Below are positions 34,270-45,738 of a stretch of DNA of 64,000 bases, piece by piece. The stretch comes from Molossus alvarezi (taxonomy: Eukaryota > Chordata > Mammalia > Chiroptera > Molossidae), in assembly GCA_037176705.1 (NCBI GenBank), contig CM073888.1, positions 43,778,810 to 43,842,809 of the forward strand, written 5' to 3'. Numbering within the stretch: position 1 is the stretch's first letter; the number at the start of each line of letters is the position of its first letter. The translations under genes and the position numbers were made by a program. Under the pieces are notes generated by a model. That model was given only the letters and a program-made list of their open reading frames with translations. It was not told the origin of the DNA and did no database searches.

Positions 34270-34505
34270 TCCTCACTTGAGGACATTTTTGAATTTATCT
34301 TGAGATAGAGCAGGAGAGAGAGAGGGAGGAGAGAGAGAGAGAAACATCAACATGAGAGAGACACATTGAGTGGTTGCCACCCACACGACCCCAACTGGGG
34401 TGGGGACAAACTGCAACCAAGCTATGTGCCCTTAGCAGGAACTGAACCGGGGCCTCTCTGGTCTGTGGGCCGACGCTCTCACACTGAGAAAAACCGGCTA
34501 GGGCT
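34237..34505 (-). mobile_element. VES SINE, long subtype, with (TTTA)n tail
   Basis: Duplication 'ggacatttta' (34225-34234) and 'gaacatttta' (34506-34515). The tail grew into an ATTT array at 34233-34266. Stem-loop 'tcctcacttgagga' present. It interrupts the outer L1. Confidence 0.9.
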
Positions 34506-35097
34506 GAACATTTTAGTAATGTTGATTCTCCCAATCTATGAACATGGTATATGCTTCTACTTTTTTATATCTCCTTCTATTTATTTTTTCAATGTCCTGT
34601 AGTTTTCTGAGAACAGGTCTTTTACCTTCTTGGTTAAGTTTATTCCTAGGTATCTTAATTTTTTTGTTGCAATGGTAAATGGGATTGTATTTTAGTTTTT
34701 CTTTCTGTGTGTTCATCATTGGCATATAAAAATGCCAGTGATTTCTGTACGTCCATTTTGTATCCTGCTACCACGCCAAATTCATTTATTAAATCTAGTA
34801 GCTTTTTGGTGAAGTCTTTAGGGTGTAATATATACAATATCATGTCATCTGTGAATAATAACAGTTTCACTCAGGATGTGTGCTTTTATTACCACAGAGA
34901 ACACCTGCCTTAAAAAAGAATTATTTTATATTCAGAAAAAAATGGGGGATGCTTAATTTTTTTATTAAAAAGCTTTTTATTTTGCTTTTATTCATCAAGT
35001 TTCTAAAGCCTTAGGGTTCAAACTTATCTAGAATACCTATTCCATAGCAATGGCCTTTAATTTATTATGGTGAAAAAAAATAAGAAATTTAATACTC

Positions 35098-35212
35098 TAA
35101 AATATAAGCTCCACGAGGACAGAAATTTTTGTCTTTTGTGTTTACTATTGTATATCAGTGGTCTATAACAGTGCTTGGCACATAAAAGACAATCAATAAA
35201 TAATATTTACCA
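35098..35212 (+). mobile_element. L2 3' end
   Basis: 'aagctccacgaggacag', 'cagtgcttggcacataaaag' and 'caataaataatattt' are the classic L2 3' end words in the right order. Confidence 0.6.
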
Positions 35213-36239
35213 ATAATTAAAAATAGTGAATGAAAACTTGGATTTGCCAATGTTAAAGGATAACATTGCAGTAATATAAAATGCCCAGTGGGTGGAGCCC
35301 ATGTTGCATTTTGTTCAGTGTACACAAAGCAAGGATTGAAAAATTTTGGGATAAATGCTTCATATCCTTGGGTGAATTTTAGGGGTTTCTGCAGAAACTC
35401 TCTAATAAGCTTAGATTTTCTTTGAAGCGTTAATTGGTACTAAGCTTCAGCCTTTTTGTGTTTAATAACTTTCTAACAGATCATTTAAATCATTTGGTTC
35501 TTTAATGTCAAGTGGAAAGTTTTTCCTCTCTACCAAATTGAACTACATTGTTCAATTTTGTTGCATTTATTTCTGGGTAAAAGAACTAAGAAAATTAAAG
35601 GATGAGAAAATCTGTTTAGATGAGAATGAGAGGTTAAAATGTGGTAAAGACAGTAACATGAATGTCAACTCTGCTGACATCTTCTAAAGGACCATAGAAT
35701 CAAAGTAATTTTCCCTATCATTTTGTTAAAAAAGCCTATCATTCATGTAAACACAGCCTGGCTGAATTAATTTAATTATTTATTTGAGCCAATTAACTGG
35801 ATGCTCCTCCTCATATGACTCTGTTTATCTGTCCACGGCCCTTTCTGTCTCCTTCCCACTTTGGAAACCTCCCACGCTGCTCCCTGGAACTCAGGACCTG
35901 CCCCAGGCCCAGTTCACACGGCCTCCACTTCTCTGACTCTGCATTTCGGGTTTCTGCCCCGTGGAAACCTGGTGCTTGGTGAGGACCCTGTTTCCCTGCT
36001 GCACTCTCTCCTGCTACTTCCCCAACCGCGCCCCTCTTACCCCAGGGGAAGGGTGCCCTTCTTCTCACTGCGCCCCAAGGGGAGAGGCGGAGGGGCCTGG
36101 CAGCTCGCATGCCACCCCGGCCCTTCTCCCTCCCTCTCCTGAGAACTCCAGCTGTGAGGTCCTTGCCGCACACTGTTCCACAGCCCCTGCCACAATGATC
36201 CACTTCCTGTCCCTTCTCTTCATTTCTTTAATATTTTTA
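35213..36239. other. Low-copy DNA with a GC-rich part
   Basis: 35213-35810 is AT-rich with nothing recognised. 35816-36200 is C-rich. Long frames on both strands here lack family resemblance. CpG count is low for an island, so no promoter is claimed. Confidence 0.45.
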
Positions 36240-36600
36240 GCTTCTGGTTCACTGCCATTTTCCTCTTGAAATTCCTGTGATAATTTTTAGCTATTTCAGT
36301 ATCCAGATAAATGATCCTTTCAACACTTCATGCTCTTGGTTCCGTAACTTCCCTTTCTCCAGGGATCCTGTCCCATTCCTTACTTCAGCCATTCTCTTTC
36401 ACGGTCATACCCTTGCCCCGTGTTTACCAAAACAACTTTAACCTTGGGCAAGCGCCCACTTTTCTACCGCCACATCCTGTCTTTCTAGCTCACTCCCTCC
36501 GAGGCCCTGCCTCACTTTTCCAACCCACCTGACCTGCAGTCCATAGATTTGATCATGTTTTCTCAGCTCACTCTCCCTCGTTTTACAGCTTTGCCTGGGG
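36240..36600 (+). mobile_element. L2-like ancient LINE fragment
   Basis: C- and T-rich text like 'cctgacctgcagtccatag' and 'cttcagccattctctttcac' resembles L2 coding sequence, strongly decayed. Confidence 0.3.
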
Positions 36601-36656
36601 CTTATTGTCTTTTAAGGAGTGATATGATAGAAAAATAGACCAGAGGCCAGAAAGAA

Positions 36657-36661
36657 AAGAA

Positions 36662-36721
<60 letters not shown>

Positions 36722-36799
36722 GCCCCTAGTGGGAACCAAACCCAGGACTCGCTGGTCCGCAGGCCGACGCTGCAACCGCTGAGCCAAACCAGCCAGGGC
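36657..36799 (-). mobile_element. Head-only VES SINE with (TA)n tail
   Basis: Only the tRNA-like head is present (about 80 bases, 36720-36799), ending just after the B box at 'aggggcatgt'. It runs into a (TA)n tract (36671-36716) and an A run. The duplication GCCAGAAAGAA is at 36646-36656 and 36798-36808, so the short form itself was inserted. Compare 50976-51130. Confidence 0.85.
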
Positions 36800-36849
36800 C
36801 AGAAAGAATATATTTTACCTTCCTGAAAATGTTCATTCAAGAAGTGTTG

Positions 36850-37103
36850 AGCCCTGGCTGGCATGCTAAGTGGTTAGAGCATTGGCCTGTGCACTGGAAG
36901 GTCATGAGTTTGATTCCTGGTCAAGGGCATGTACCTGGGTTGCAGGTTTGATCTCTGGCCCTGGTCAGGGTCATGAGGGAGGCAACCAATCGATGTGTCT
37001 CTCTCACATTGATGTTTCTCTCTCTCTCTCTCTCTCTCTTTTTCTCCCTCCCTTCCACTCTATCTAAAAAATAAATGCAAAAATATCCTCGGGTGAGGGT
37101 TAA
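36850..37103 (+). mobile_element. VES SINE, long subtype
   Basis: Complete head, body and stem-loop tail ('atcctcgggtgaggg'). The A tail has turned into a GAAA and GGAA array, which hides the duplication. Confidence 0.9.
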
Positions 37104-37104
37104 G

Positions 37105-37136
<32 letters not shown>

Positions 37137-37201
37137 GAAGGAAGGAAGGAAGGAAGGAAGGAAGGAAGGAAGGAAGGAAGGAAGGAAGGAAGGAAGGAAG
37201 G
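37104..37201. repeat. (GAAA)n, (GA)n and (GGAA)n compound microsatellite
   Basis: About 100 purines: GAAA units, a GA stretch, then about 16 GGAA units. Confidence 0.95.
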
Positions 37202-37639
37202 GTATGTAGAACAATAACTCATAACAATTAATTAGAAGATTTAAAATACTTGCATTCACCAGTTTGCAAAATTAATCTGTGCATGTGAGAAAGCTTGGAA
37301 ATTTGTTTTCCCCTCCTGTCTTTCTGTTTCAGAGAATGAAATGTCTTTTCTTCTTGTTGGAGGTCAGTCTCTCACGCTAGTCCCTTGACCACTCTCTGCT
37401 GGTTTCCTCTGGGATGTTGCTTCGTCATTTACTCACTTATTTATCTGGCCGACATCAGACACCTCTGTCGGGCACTGTGCTGACTGAGGGAGGAGAAGAA
37501 ATAGACACGATACAAGACAACAGGTCTTGTTTAGTGAGCTGCCTTTGTCTTCCACCTTTTCTTTTCAGTGGCTTCTTCCCAGTTCCCAACATGCTTGTAA
37601 CTCTCTTATCCTAATATAATTTCTCCTGTGACCCTGGAA
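37202..37639. other. Low-copy DNA
   Basis: Nothing recognised. Confidence 0.4.
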
Positions 37640-38250
37640 CCATTCCCCCCCCCCTCAATATTACCCTGTTTGTTTTCATCCCTTCTCACTCAGGCTTCCT
37701 AGGAGTCATCCTACGCTCACCGCCTGCCCTTCTCCACCTGCCATTCACTTACCAATGCTCTGCAGTTGAGCTTCAGCTCCCATCATCCCACTGAGTCCCC
37801 CCTGCCAACCTCAGCATCAGCCCAATGGCATGCGTCTTGCCAAATCCAAGGATTATTTTTCTGTTCTTATCTCTTTGGACCACTCTGCTGTAATTATCAC
37901 TCTTGATTTCTTTTTCTTTCAAACTCTATGTCCTTGACTTTGACGAACTACTCACCACTGGTTATGCAATTACTCCCTGTTTCCTTGGATCACCTTTCTG
38001 GGCCATTCTTTCTTTGCCTCCGCTCTGTGACCCTGGGTTCTGTTACTGGTTCTTTGCTGCTTCTTCCGTATATGGTCCTCAAGCAATCTCGTTTGCTCGT
38101 ATGGTCTTAGATTTCTCACTTGGATTGTAAGAGTCTGGGCTGCCCAGCAAACTGCCACCTGCATATATCTGCTTGTATGTCAGACTGTCTACTGCTTATA
38201 ATAATGAGTTGATGTCCCCAAGACATCTAAATTCTGCCGTTAAATCTGAC
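37640..38250 (+). mobile_element. L2-like ancient LINE fragment
   Basis: 'ctaggagtcatcctacgctc', 'ccaaatccaaggattatttt' and 'tctgtgaccctgggttctg' follow L2 coding sequence order in part. Family call tentative. Confidence 0.35.
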
Positions 38251-38255
38251 ACTCG

Positions 38256-38500
38256 CCCTGGCTGGTTTGGTTCAGTGGTTAGAGCTTCGGCCCTTGGATC
38301 AAAGACTTGCAGTTTTGATTCTGGTCAAGGGCGGGTACCTCTACTGCAGTTCGGTCCTCGGCCCTGGTTGGGGTCGTGCGGGCTGCAGCCAATCAATGTG
38401 TCTCTCTCAAGTCTTTGTTTCTCTCTCTCTCTTCCCACCTCCTTCCCTCCCACTCTATCTGAAGATAAATGAAAAATCCTTGGATGAGGATTAAAAAACA
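38256..38500 (+). mobile_element. VES SINE, long subtype
   Basis: Complete head, body and degraded stem-loop ('tccttggatgagga') with an (AAAC)n tail. Only a short possible duplication (gacactc / gaaactc). Confidence 0.9.
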
Positions 38501-38514
38501 AACAAACAAGCACT

Positions 38515-39045
38515 GAAACTCATTCTCTTCCCCATCCCACCCCAAACCTGCTCCTTCTGCATCAACTCATTACTTTCTTCTCTCTCCCCTTTCCTCCCAA
38601 TTCCATTATCATCGAGGATGCAGATCCTATGTCTATTTACTTCCTTGATTGAGCCCCTTTTCTCCATCTCTATTACGGTCGTTCCAGTTCGGGCCACCAC
38701 CGCCCCTGCTTATGTCGCATGTGGCTTTTAGCCTATGCCATACCGCTGTGTGCCCCCATGCCGTTAGTTGCCCTCTGCCCTTTCTTAAACTGATAGACCT
38801 ATTTATCCTTCCAGACTTGCTCAAAAATCATCAGGCTCTAGGAAGTGTTTTCTGAACTGTGCAAACTTTTACTTTATTCAATTTATTTTCCTGCCTTCAC
38901 TTTGAAAAAAGAAATGAACTACTTATGTTTCTTTTACCCCATTCACTATACAGTAAACTCTGGGAGGTCAGGGACCATGCTTTGTCTTTGCTGTCCTGGT
39001 ACCTGACTCAGTGCCCGGCATATTGTAGACGACTGAACCTAAACA
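38515..39045 (+). mobile_element. L2 ancient LINE fragment
   Basis: 'tctccatctctattacggtc' with 'ggccaccaccgcccctgc' is L2 RT-end-like. 38950-39040 is the L2 3' end ('gggaggtcagggaccatg', 'cagtgcccggcatattgtag'). Confidence 0.5.
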
Positions 39046-39479
39046 TAGCTAAGATTTCCCTACTCAGTTGCAATCTACCAGCTTTCGTACGTCACAAGAT
39101 GCTTGGCCTTTTCCTCATATTAAACAAACACTGGCTGAGTGCTTCCTGTGTGTGGGCTCAGTGAGGGACCGATCACAGTGTGCCCTGAGAACGGCACGTG
39201 GACTACTGTGGCCACAGTGGGGCGTGGGGGGAGGGGAGCAGGAGGAGCGAAACGGAGAAGGAATCAAGGCCAGATCATGAAGGGCTGTACTCACAATGGC
39301 TTTTGTTCACAAAGAAGAGCATTTTATATGACAGAGTGAAAAAGAGTGATGAGGGCAAGATTGGAAGCAGAAGAGTCTTTTACAGAAGCAAAATTGTTAT
39401 TTAAATCACACCTCCTTATGATGTGTCTGTTGGGTGGTACCAACCTTCCAATAGCAGATTATTGCTTTAAAGTATGTAT

Positions 39480-40060
39480 TGAATTGTATCGGTTCATTCC
39501 ATAACCCTTATTAGTGACTATCAGGTGCCAATACTATATTATATGTAATATACTATGTATATATATCTTGCCAAATCCAATGTTAATTTGCCAGAGTACT
39601 AGCCCTGTCCTTGGCCCCAGAGAACCTGTGGTCTAGTGGTAGCACTGGGCACAGGGGTGGGCACATGTGACTCAGTGTCAGTGCTGGTAGGGTGAGCACA
39701 GGTTGCTTATGGAGCCCAGGAGGAGACAGACCTCTCAGATGGGGTCAGGGGAGACCAGAGGAGTCTGGAGCAGTGACTCCGAGCTGAATTTTGAAGGATG
39801 AGTAAGAATTAACCTCTCAAATAAGCTGGAGGCCTGCCAGGCTACTCTAGGCAGTGGGAACAGCTTGTGCCAAGACTCAGATGAGATCACCGAGTTTGCA
39901 GCTTGATTTTACGCAGCAGCTGAGGTAAGACCAGGAACGAGGTAGAAAGGGTGGGCCACGTTAAAGTCTAAATTTGATTTTGAGAGGGATGTCACAGAAG
40001 AAAGTAGAATTATGACCCACTTTCATGAACAGATTCAATAGGACAGGTCTTAAAGCTAAT
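39480..40060 (-). mobile_element. L2-like ancient LINE fragment
   Basis: 'agagaacctgtggtctag', 'ctgaattttgaaggatgag' and 'ggcagtgggaacagcttgtg' follow the reversed L2 sequence. Many gaps. Confidence 0.45.
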
Positions 40061-40124
40061 ATTTAAGAAACTGAAGCATAAACAAGACAAATCATCAAAA
40101 CCATCAGGACTTTTGGTGGAAATA

Positions 40125-40371
40125 TTTTTTATTTTATTTTATATTTTTTATCCTCACCCAAGGACATTTTTGCATTTATCTTCAGACAGAGCAGGAGAGA
40201 GAGAGGGAGGAGAGAGAGAGAGAAACATCGACGTGAGAGAGACACATCTACTGGTCGCCACCCACGCGACCTTAACCGGGGCCAGAGACAAACCACAGCC
40301 GAAGTACGTGCCCTTGGTGGGACCAAACCCAGGACTCTCAGCTCTAACCGCTGAACGGAACTGGCCAGGGC
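40125..40371 (-). mobile_element. VES SINE, long subtype
   Basis: Stem-loop 'tcctcacccaagga', full body and head. An imperfect duplication (about 40112-40124 and 40372-40384). Confidence 0.9.
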
Positions 40372-40919
40372 AGTGGACATATTCTTAAAAGAAGAAAGGT
40401 TAGTGAGCCTTCCTCTAGTCACCAGTCCATATTTCTTGGTTTAGATCTGCCTCTGGCTCGTACTCAAAAACTGAATCCGAGAAATCCTGCCGTTTCCCCA
40501 AGGGCCAACAGTTCCTGTAATAACTGCTCTCAAGACATTTCCTGGATATGATCAACGTTCATACTTACAGATTTATTAGGAAAAGATTTCCCTCCGAGTT
40601 TTTCTTCCACTCGAGCCCTGAGGTCCCCATGCAGTGCTGATGGAGCAAGGGGGTGGCAAGCCGGGCAGAGAAGGCCCGGGGGTCACTGAAGGTGGTGTTT
40701 CCTGGCTGCCAGACTGTCCTCCATAAACAGACCTGGTCAAGGCTTATTTTTTTATTTCAAAATAATTGGGTTCCTCAGAATACTGTATAATGTACTTCAG
40801 ATCAAAATAATTACACACCTAGCCCAGTACCTTTCTTGTTCACAGAATAAACTTTAGTATGTTCAAATTCTTCAAGTAGATTTTGGGTTCTTTTCTATAG
40901 CTTCTATCTGGATGCCTTT

Positions 40920-41062
40920 AAAATATTTTTTAATTAATTAATTTTAAAATCTTTATTGTTGAAAGTATTATAGATGTCTCCCCTTTTTCCCCCACTGACC
41001 CCCTCCTCCCCACTCCCACCCCCCTTCCTTCCCCAAACTATTGTCTTGGTCCCACTGAGGTT
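40920..41062 (-). mobile_element. L1 3' tail, severely 5'-truncated
   Basis: Only the last 140 bases of the bat L1 3' UTR ('ctttattgttgaaagtatta', then C-rich). Duplication 'tggatgcc' with following T's at 40909-40919 and 41063-41073. It is an insertion that aborted early. Confidence 0.75.
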
Positions 41063-41105
41063 TGGATGCCCTTTTTTTTTTTTTTGCTAGGATTAATCTG
41101 TCTTT

Positions 41106-41385
41106 TGTTGTTTGTTTGTTTGTTTGTTAATCCTCATTCAAGGATATACTTTTCCATTGATTTTTAGATAGAGTGGAAGGGAGAGAGGGAGGGAGGGAGG
41201 GAGGAAAGGAGGCAGGGGGAGGGGTGGGGGGAGAGAGAGAGAGAGAGAAAGAGAAAGAGACATCAGTGTTGGGCTGGGGATCGAAACTACAATCCAGGTA
41301 CGTGCCCTAGACTGGAAATCGAACTCGAGACCCTTTGGTCGGCAGGCTGATGATCTAACTAACTATTGAGCCAAACCGGCCAGGG
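41106..41385 (-). mobile_element. VES SINE, long subtype
   Basis: 17-bp duplication with one mismatch at 41089-41105 and 41386-41402. The pyrimidine body is expanded into a GGGA/GA tract (41175-41260). Confidence 0.95.
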
Positions 41386-41783
41386 AGGATTAGTCTGTCT
41401 TTATTGAGTACTATTGCCTTATGCAAATGCACCTATAAGCAGCCACATTTCTGAGGCTCATAATATAGGTGAAATGTTGTTTAATGGAATATAATTCTTT
41501 TTATTCAAATTTAAAATATATTAATTTTGCCTGCACATTAGTCTTTGATGTTTAAAGAAATGCTAACTAGTAAAAAGGAATTCTCCATGAAGATGTGCAT
41601 TGATAATAAGGTCAAACTGTAGAAGGTTTAATAAAAATGTAAACTCAATTAGTTAATACCAAGTATTCCCACACAGCCCCTACTCTGTTATTCTCAAATT
41701 TAGCATGTCCAAAGCCACACCAATCAACTTCTCTCCACTTTGACAGAGACATCACGTTTTCCCAACCTCCAAAGGAAGGTAGC

Positions 41784-41960
41784 ACAGTGATTAGGACAGT
41801 GCATTGGCTTTTTGACTCAGGCAGACCTAGTTTTGCATGCTAGCTTTAAGACCTTTGCAAGGTGGTTAACTTCTCTGACCCTCTGTTTCCTTATCTGTGG
41901 AAATGGAATAATTCCTACTTCACAGTGTAATAATGAGGATTAAAGGAAGCATCAAATTTA
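41784..41960 (+). mobile_element. MIR SINE
   Basis: 'gcacagtgattaggacag', 'ttaacttctctgaccctctg', 'tccttatctgtggaaatgg' and 'aatgaggattaaaggaagc' are in MIR order. Well preserved core. Confidence 0.8.
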
Positions 41961-42339
41961 AATCAAGCAATAAAAAATCATGAGTATTATGAGAAATTCT
42001 GGTATCATCTCTTACTCTCCTTTTTCTCTCTCTTCCCAATATTCAGGTTTCAACAAAGTCCTGTAATTTCTTTTTTTGGAAGTACTTTACATATATTTTC
42101 CTTTACATTCTCATGGTTATGAATGTATTATATATTATACTTGGATTATTGGAAAAATGTCAGTCTGTTCATTCTCTTCTACCAAACATGTTTTCCTTAA
42201 TAGTGAAAAGTAATTCTGAAGTTTTCTTACAACACTGATTTCCATATGCCACTTTGTAATGTTAAAATTTTATTGACTCCTTAATTATTTTCATAATTAT
42301 GTCTAATCACCTGTCTGATTTTCAATACCCAGAGAGGAG
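41961..42339. other. Low-copy DNA
   Basis: Nothing recognised. Confidence 0.4.
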
Positions 42340-42490
42340 ATGGTATGTTTTAGTGGAAAGAGCACAGACTTTGGATTCAAACAAACATAGGTTCAAACCC
42401 CGGGTACAGGGTCCATATCTACTAGATATTGAAAAAGCAACCCAAGCTTTCATAGTGTCAGCTCACTTAGCTGTAAATAATGTCTATTGT
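42340..42490 (+). mobile_element. MIR SINE
   Basis: 'gtggaaagagcacagac', 'ttggattcaaac' and 'ggttcaaacccc' match the MIR head. The 3' half is decayed. Confidence 0.6.
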
Positions 42491-43120
42491 GCGGTAACAA
42501 ATCAACTACGATTAGGTTCGTAAAGCTCTCTGAATGGGCTTCTATGGAGAAAGTGCAGTGGGCACATTGAATCTGAAGAATATATACGCACTATGAAAAT
42601 AAAATGAAGCTGTGGAGTCTGATTTTTCTTCACACTGCATGTGAAAAGTATTTCAAGTGTGATTACACTTAAAAGATACGAACATTGTCTTCTCACACTC
42701 CTGTAAGGAAATCACTTCTGATCCAAGTGCATGACACGTGTGTAGAGAATAATGGGAAGTGATAACTATGTAAATCTTTTCTTCCTTTAAAAATCGATTA
42801 GAGCCACATATTTTAGACGGGTGAAGGGAAATAGACAATCCGATTTGTCCCAAATCGAGGATTCACGATAGGGAGTGACTGGGTCTGCCTCCGCTTTGTG
42901 GAGGTCTCATCCAGGGTGCACTGTGGTGGCCTCTGGCGACTCCCCCCAGCCCCCCCCCCCCGCCCGGCAGTCTGCTCTGATCATCTTCCTCACTCCTGGT
43001 TTCCCAGACGCACTCTGCCCCAATGCGCTCTTCTTATATTTTCTTCTCCATCTGTCCCACATCTACCAAGGCACAGTGAGAGTACTGCATCCAGCATAAA
43101 GCCGTTCTTGATTACTAAGC
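42491..43120. other. Low-copy DNA with a C run
   Basis: Nothing recognised apart from a C13-like run at 42949-42962. Confidence 0.4.
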
Positions 43121-43130
43121 TCATATTAGT

Positions 43131-43378
43131 TTTTTTTTTGGTTTTTAAATCCTCTCCTGAGGATATTTTTCTGTTTATCTTTAGATAGAGTAGGAGGGAG
43201 GGAGGGAGGAGGGAGTGACATGGCCATGAGAGACACATTGACTGGTGGCCTTCTGCACCACCCGACCAGAGTGGGGGACAAACTGCAACCGAGGTACATG
43301 CCCTTGACAGGAATGCAATCACGACTCTTTGGTTCGTGGGCCCGATGCTCTAACCACTGAGAAAACTGGCTAGGGCAG
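43131..43378 (-). mobile_element. VES SINE, long subtype
   Basis: Perfect 10-bp duplication TCATATTAGT at 43121-43130 and 43379-43388. Stem-loop 'tcctctcctgagga' present. Confidence 0.93.
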
Positions 43379-43559
43379 TCATATTAGTCCCCCCCCCCCG
43401 AAATTGTGGAATTGACTGTTCATATAGTGTTAACAAACAGTGGAGAGGTCCAATGTCTGGGGAACCTCACTATTGTAAGGATATCATCCTCCATAACCTT
43501 CCCATGTCAACCTCTGTAGTTTTGTGGAGTACCTAGCAATACAATGATCATATGATAAT

Positions 43560-43800
43560 CATGTAACCTTCTTTAGCACCTACTCTATGACAGGCATCAT
43601 GCTAAGCTCATTCAACATAGTATTTCATCTTTACAGTAGTCCTATGAGATGACCATTCATATTATTATCCCTATTTTACAGGTGAGAAAACCAATATTTA
43701 GAGGTATTCAGTGACCTCACAATTTCCCAAGTCCAATTACATGGTAGTTGACAGATTCTGGGTTTGAAAACAAGTTGGCCTGTAGGTCACTAGTGCCAGG
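43560..43800 (-). mobile_element. MIR SINE, near complete
   Basis: Reversed MIR from its 3' end ('cacctactctatgacagg', 'atgctaagctcatt') through 'ttatccctattttacagg' to 'gattctgggtttgaa'. Confidence 0.75.
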
Positions 43801-44317
43801 GTTCCTTTCATCACTCTTGACTTCTCTTGAGTTGGTGGGAAGGTAAAAACTCCTTTGTGAGTAACAATCGAGGCTTCCTAACTCGTACCAATCATTTATT
43901 TAACGGCATGCTGCCTTAGACAATTGTTTCCCTTTTCAAGACATAATTCCCGCAGTTTGTCACACACTTCTGTAAGGAAAGGCTCAGTTTAATATCTCAC
44001 ATTCTCTAAAATAACAGTGGGAAAAGTATTTGCTACTTTTTGGCCTTCATTCATTTATTTGTCCAGATCCACTTTGAAAATACTTGTTTACTCAACTGGG
44101 GTCATGGGCTGACCCAGAGCTAGCTTGGTGAAGTCCTCTGAGTAGGTTCTATGTATGCGGCTTAAGAAATCATCCCAGACTATTGCCATGGAAGTTCCAG
44201 ATGGTTCAGTGCCATTTAATGGATGTTTCTAAGAAGTAACATTTATTTTTTTAATGGAAATTCTCTAGTAAGTTTTTCATGAATTGAAAAAAATTTGGGA
44301 CACTTTTGGTGCTTGTT
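43801..44317. other. Low-copy DNA
   Basis: Nothing recognised. Confidence 0.4.
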
Positions 44318-44329
44318 ATGAGAAGTGAC

Positions 44330-44405
44330 TTTTTTTTTTTTTAATTCTCACCCTAGGATCTTTTTTCATTTATCTTCAGATAGGGTGGAGGGAAGAGAGA
44401 GAGAG

Positions 44406-44453
<48 letters not shown>

Positions 44454-44611
44454 CTATGTGAGAGAGACACATCGATTGGTTGCCTCCCACGTGACCCCAA
44501 TTAGGGCTAGGGACCAAACCACAACCATGGTACGTGCCCTTGACCAGAATTGAACCTGTGACTCTTTGGTCCATGGGCTGATGCTCTAACCTCTGAGCCA
44601 AACTGGTCAGA
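44330..44611 (-). mobile_element. VES SINE, long subtype
   Basis: Perfect 12-bp duplication ATGAGAAGTGAC at 44318-44329 and 44612-44623. GA body expanded at 44395-44450. Confidence 0.95.
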
Positions 44612-44623
44612 ATGAGAAGTGAC

Positions 44624-45166
44624 CTTTTTTATCTGAACTACCACCAAAGGATCCAGATCACACAATATGTGACACCATGTGTGTTTGCAATTTTTTAAGG
44701 GAAAATTAACTATCGTGCAAAATAAAAACACTTTCTATAAAATATCTAACACAGTGTATAGTCAGTAGTGGGGGGATTCTCTGCTTCTTCTGCCCACCAG
44801 ATCTAGAAAGCCAGTAATAAAGATAAAGCTAGCTATACAGAGAGATGATATTCTTGATGCACCATCGAGATGGGAAGGACAACAGAAAGTTTTCCTCTGA
44901 TGAAGTGGCGGTAGTCTGGGTCATTGCAGTGAGAAGGATTCTGAGTCTGTGCCCGCCTCAGAGAGAAGGAAAACCACACTCTATTAGTGATTCCTAACAC
45001 ACATAGGAGGGAGGAAGGCGGGAGGTGTGCTGATAACTGTTATAGCTGGACCAGTGATTTGAGTTATTTCTTAGTGAATAACTAATAGTTATTTCCAGGG
45101 AAATAGCTTTTTCCTTATTCATGGTCTTTCCTTCTTTTCTTCTCTTGGTAAATAGGCTATGCCTAC
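44624..45166. other. Low-copy DNA
   Basis: Nothing recognised. Confidence 0.4.
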
Positions 45167-45180
45167 AAGATGACTCAAGT

Positions 45181-45423
45181 GCCCTGGCCGGTTGGCTCAG
45201 CGGTTAGAGAGTTGGCCTGTGGTCCCGAGAGACCCAGGTTCGGTTCCCGCTAAGGGCACGTACCTCGGTTGCAGTTAGTCCCCGGTCCTGGTTGGGTTGT
45301 GAGGGTGGCAGCCACTCAATATGTCCCTTTCATGTCGATGTTTCTCTCTCTTCTGCTCTCTACCTTTTACTCTATCTAAACAAAAAAATGGAAAAATGTC
45401 CTCGAGTGAGGAGAAAAAAAAAA
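45181..45423 (+). mobile_element. VES SINE, long subtype
   Basis: Perfect 14-bp duplication AAGATGACTCAAGT at 45167-45180 and 45424-45437. Stem-loop 'tgtcctcgagtgagga' is intact. Confidence 0.97.
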
Positions 45424-45463
45424 AAGATGACTCAAGTAATGTTACTAAAGAGAGCAAAAGGTA

Positions 45464-45721
45464 GCCCTGGCCAGTTTGGCTCAGCGGTTAGAGCGTCGGC
45501 CTGCGGTCCAGAGAGACCCGGGTTCGGTTCCCGCTAAGGGCATGTACTTCGGTTGCAATTTGTCCCCGGCCCTGGTTGGTCGTGCGGGTGGCAGCCACTC
45601 GATGTGTCCCTTTCACATCGATGTTTCTCTCTTTCTCCCTTCCTCTCTCTCCCTCCCTCTCTATCTGTACAAAAAATGGAAAAATGTCCTCGGGTGAGGA
45701 TTAAAAAAAAAAAAAAAAAAA
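45464..45721 (+). mobile_element. VES SINE, long subtype, young
   Basis: Perfect 17-bp duplication AAAGAGAGCAAAAGGTA at 45447-45463 and 45722-45738, a long pure A tail, and a close match to the copies at 59838 and 60554. Among the youngest insertions here. Confidence 0.97.
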
Positions 45722-45738
45722 AAAGAGAGCAAAAGGTA

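Larger units (their letters stand above)
30903..34868 (-). mobile_element. L1 (outer), split by a younger L1 and a SINE
   Basis: The 3' end is at 30903 with a poly-T start and the bat L1 3' tail ('ttattatagacgtccctcc'). ORF2 C-terminal sequence runs to 31747 and resumes at 33477 in the same frame order. It then continues upstream through the reverse-transcriptase region to about 34868, where it is 5'-truncated. The flanks 'acacaggatgtggg' (30889-30902) and 'actcaggatgtgtg' (34869-34882) are a likely duplication. Stops and shifts are frequent. The two interruptions are the L1 at 31748-33461 and the SINE at 34237-34505. Confidence 0.8.

Noticed and set aside
35811..36269. GC-rich segment with 90-130-codon frames as a CpG island or first exon
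   Set aside because: CpG count is low, frames overlap on both strands, and there is no splice or protein family signal.
45464..45545. tRNA gene
   Set aside because: The A and B box-like motifs belong to the tRNA-derived head of a VES SINE with duplications.
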